Part shown: positions 5,956 through 7,462 of the stretch, piece by piece
Position numbering within the stretch: the stretch's first letter is position 1
Layout: each line of letters opens with the position of its first letter
Assembly: GCA_030043675.1 (NCBI GenBank)
Contig: JASHXG010000034.1
Span: 1-7,462 of the forward strand
Source of the DNA: Vulcanimicrobiota bacterium
GTDB lineage: Bacteria; Vulcanimicrobiota; Vulcanimicrobiia; Vulcanimicrobiales; Vulcanimicrobiaceae
Reading direction: 5' to 3'
Length of the DNA: 7,462 bases
Made by a program: the position numbers and the translations under genes
The notes under the pieces: generated by a model
The model's database searches: none
What the model was told of the DNA's origin: nothing
Seen by the model: only the letters and a program-made list of their open reading frames with translations

Positions 5956-7454
5956 GCGTAATCGGCCGCGCTGGTGGCGTCCGTCCCGCGTACGACTCCG
6001 GACGCGTTGAGAATCCACGTTGCGATGACGGCGACCAGCAAGTTGAGGATGAGCGCGTAGAACGGGCCGTATCCGATCAGTGTTCCGCCGAAAAGATGGA
6101 GCGGGTAGTTGGCGGTGAACTGCGTCACGACCGCCATGTACGTTCCGGCTGCAATGCCGACGACCCACCCGAGAATCAATGCTTTAGGATGGAACCAGCG
6201 GGTGTACAGTCCCAGCACGAATGCCGGAAAGATCTGCAGGATCCAGGCGCCGCCGAGGAACTGGAACCCAATGGCGAATTGCGGCTGAATGAAGATCACG
6301 AAGAGCAGCGCGACGATGCAAATCAGCAGCGTCGTGATCTTGGCTGTCCGCGTCTCGGCGAAATCGCGCGCCGGCGAGAATTCGCGCGCCAGATTGCTCG
6401 CGAAGGTATTGGCGCCGCCGATCGCCATGATCGCCGCTGGAACGAGCGCGCCGATCACGATCGCGGCATACGCCACGCCGGCGAACCAGTCGGGGAATAT
6501 CTGCCCGAAGAGCATCGGCACGACGAGCTGCGGGTTCTTGACGTGAATCCCGGCCGCGATTCCCGCGAAGCCGAGCAGGGCCAAGAATCCGAGCAGCAGC
6601 GAGTAGATCGGCAGCAACGCCATGTTCCGCTGAACGACCAGGCGGCTCTTCGCCGAAAGCACCGACGTGATCGAGTGCGGATAAATGAAGAGCGCGAACG
6701 CCGAGCCCAGCACCAGCGAGGAGTAGGCGAAATAGAGTGAGTGCGGCAGCGTCAGCGTCGCCGGTTTGGGTTTGGCGGCCAACCCTTTCGCCGCCGCATC
6801 GAAGATGCCGCCCCAGCCGCCGAACAGATGCGTCACCGCCACGACGGCGCAGATAATTGTGAGGTAGATTAGCGTGTCTTTGATGAAGGCGATGAGCGCC
6901 GGCGCGCGCAGCCCGCTCGTGTACGTGTAGGCGGCGAGCAGCAGAAATGACACGGTCAACGCCAGCACGCCGCCGCTTGCGGCGAAGGCGCCGCCCAGCT
7001 GCAAAAAGACCACCTTCATGCCCACGAGCTGCAGGGCAATGTACGGCACGATCGAGATCATGCTGGTAAGGGCGATGAGGATCTCCAGCGTACGATCTGC
7101 AAATCGTTCCCGCACGAAGTCGGCCGCCGTCGCATAGCCGCGTTTGCTCGCCAGGCTCCAAAACCGCGCCAGCACGATGATCGCGAATGGGTAGACCACG
7201 ATCGTGTAGGGCACCGCGAAGAAGGCAAACGCGCCCGCGGCGTAAGCCAGTGCCGGAACGGCGATGAACGTGTAGGCGGTGTAGAGATCACCGCCGATCA
7301 GAAACCACGAAACGACGGTGCCGAAACTTCTTCCTGCGAACGCCCACTCGTCGATGGTGGCCAGCGTCGCGTGCCGGCGCCAGCGCGAGGCCCAAAAGCC
7401 GAGTATCGTGACCGCTAACACCAACAGGCCGAAGATCAGCCCGCTAGCGCGCAT
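5952..7454 (-). CDS. mctP: Sodium:solute symporter family monocarboxylate permease, MctP-like
   Basis: A 500-residue membrane protein of the SSS/SLC5 family with the expected thirteen or so hydrophobic spans. After the first span come IDEWAFAGRSFGTVVSWFLIG (about 34-54), GGDLYTAYTFIAVPALAYA (54-72), GYATAADFVRERFADR (106-121) and VPYIALQLVGM (136-146). These resemble MctP/MctC proteins, which take up lactate, pyruvate, acetate, propionate or alanine. TM8 reads PAAIMAIGGANTF (339-351), where Na+-dependent relatives have hydroxyl residues, so coupling to protons is possible. The ATG at 7454 puts the first span right at the N-terminus as expected. The frame stays open for the last bases of the window, so a slightly earlier start cannot be excluded. 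It is the first visible gene of a - strand operon with the Jen1-like permease; the promoter lies outside. MctP homologues are often preceded by a small DUF3311 gene, which would also be out of view. Confidence 0.9.
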   Translation of the reverse strand: MRASGLIFGLLVLAVTILGFWASRWRRHATLATIDEWAFAGRSFGTVVSWFLIGGDLYTAYTFIAVPALAYAAGAFAFFAVPYTIVVYPFAIIVLARFWSLASKRGYATAADFVRERFADRTLEILIALTSMISIVPYIALQLVGMKVVFLQLGGAFAASGGVLALTVSFLLLAAYTYTSGLRAPALIAFIKDTLIYLTIICAVVAVTHLFGGWGGIFDAAAKGLAAKPKPATLTLPHSLYFAYSSLVLGSAFALFIYPHSITSVLSAKSRLVVQRNMALLPIYSLLLGFLALLGFAGIAAGIHVKNPQLVVPMLFGQIFPDWFAGVAYAAIVIGALVPAAIMAIGGANTFASNLAREFSPARDFAETRTAKITTLLICIVALLFVIFIQPQFAIGFQFLGGAWILQIFPAFVLGLYTRWFHPKALILGWVVGIAAGTYMAVVTQFTANYPLHLFGGTLIGYGPFYALILNLLVAVIATWILNASGVVRGTDATSAADYA

Positions 7455-7462
7455 CCGATCCG

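Noticed and set aside
5956..6168. 71-codon upstream extension of the MFS frame on the - strand
   Set aside because: It is Arg/His-rich with no membrane character, lies inside the symporter coding region, and homologous MFS proteins begin near MTAVQKRTFVACFLGW; the ATGA overlap gives a better start.
6096..6740. 214-codon open frame on the + strand
   Set aside because: It is antisense to the symporter gene, rich in Arg, Glu and Gln with no recognisable domain, and is a typical shadow in GC-rich DNA.
6184..7161. 325-codon open frame on the - strand
   Set aside because: It is an out-of-frame shadow of the symporter, with Arg-rich low-complexity composition and no hydrophobic spans.
1..7462. Frequent CGATCG/GATCG words throughout the window
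   Set aside because: They occur inside all genes and fit codon preference in GC-rich DNA; no ordered array or spacing was seen.

Overview
The window is gene-dense, GC-rich bacterial DNA with very short intergenic gaps, frequent GTG starts and strong G/C third-position preference. Nothing in it (rRNA, signature operon) fixes the taxon. The gene set of a threonine-synthase paralogue, a phosphoesterase lipoprotein, a multi-membrane-span GT39-like glycosyltransferase and monocarboxylate permeases would suit a soil or acidophilic bacterium (Eremiobacterota, Acidobacteriota or Proteobacteria type), but that is inference. There are six protein genes, all with recognisable families. I see no RNA gene, mobile element, CRISPR array or convincing terminator, and no gene-free stretch longer than about 100 bases.

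Layout. A fold-type II PLP enzyme of the threonine synthase family (12-1163, +) runs tail to tail into a GNAT acetyltransferase of the phosphinothricin/methionine-sulfone acetyltransferase group (1108-1671, -), and their 3' ends overlap by 56 bases. A 98-base divergent spacer follows. Next is a two-gene + strand unit: an exported, probably lipid-anchored phosphoesterase of the phospholipase C/AcpA superfamily (1770-3167) and, 27 bases on, a polytopic ArnT/PMT-like glycosyltransferase (3195-4712). This unit meets the end of a two-gene - strand operon with one base between the stop codons. That operon reads from the right edge: an MctP-like sodium:solute-symporter-family monocarboxylate permease (7454-5952), then an MFS permease of the sialate/lactate (SHS, Jen1-like) family (5955-4714), joined by an ATGA stop/start overlap.

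Working together. The clearest functional unit is the - strand operon. It has two transporters of unrelated fold, and both independently point to uptake of short monocarboxylates (lactate, pyruvate, acetate, propionate). The phosphoesterase and glycosyltransferase both have their predicted active sites outside the cytoplasmic membrane and may act on envelope lipids or glycans, but no substrate can be read from the sequence. The most useful second looks are the paired monocarboxylate permeases, the Jen1 signature in the MFS protein, the missing Na2-site hydroxyls in the SSS protein, Asn in place of the usual first Asp in the glycosyltransferase loop, and the overprinted 3' ends of the first two genes.
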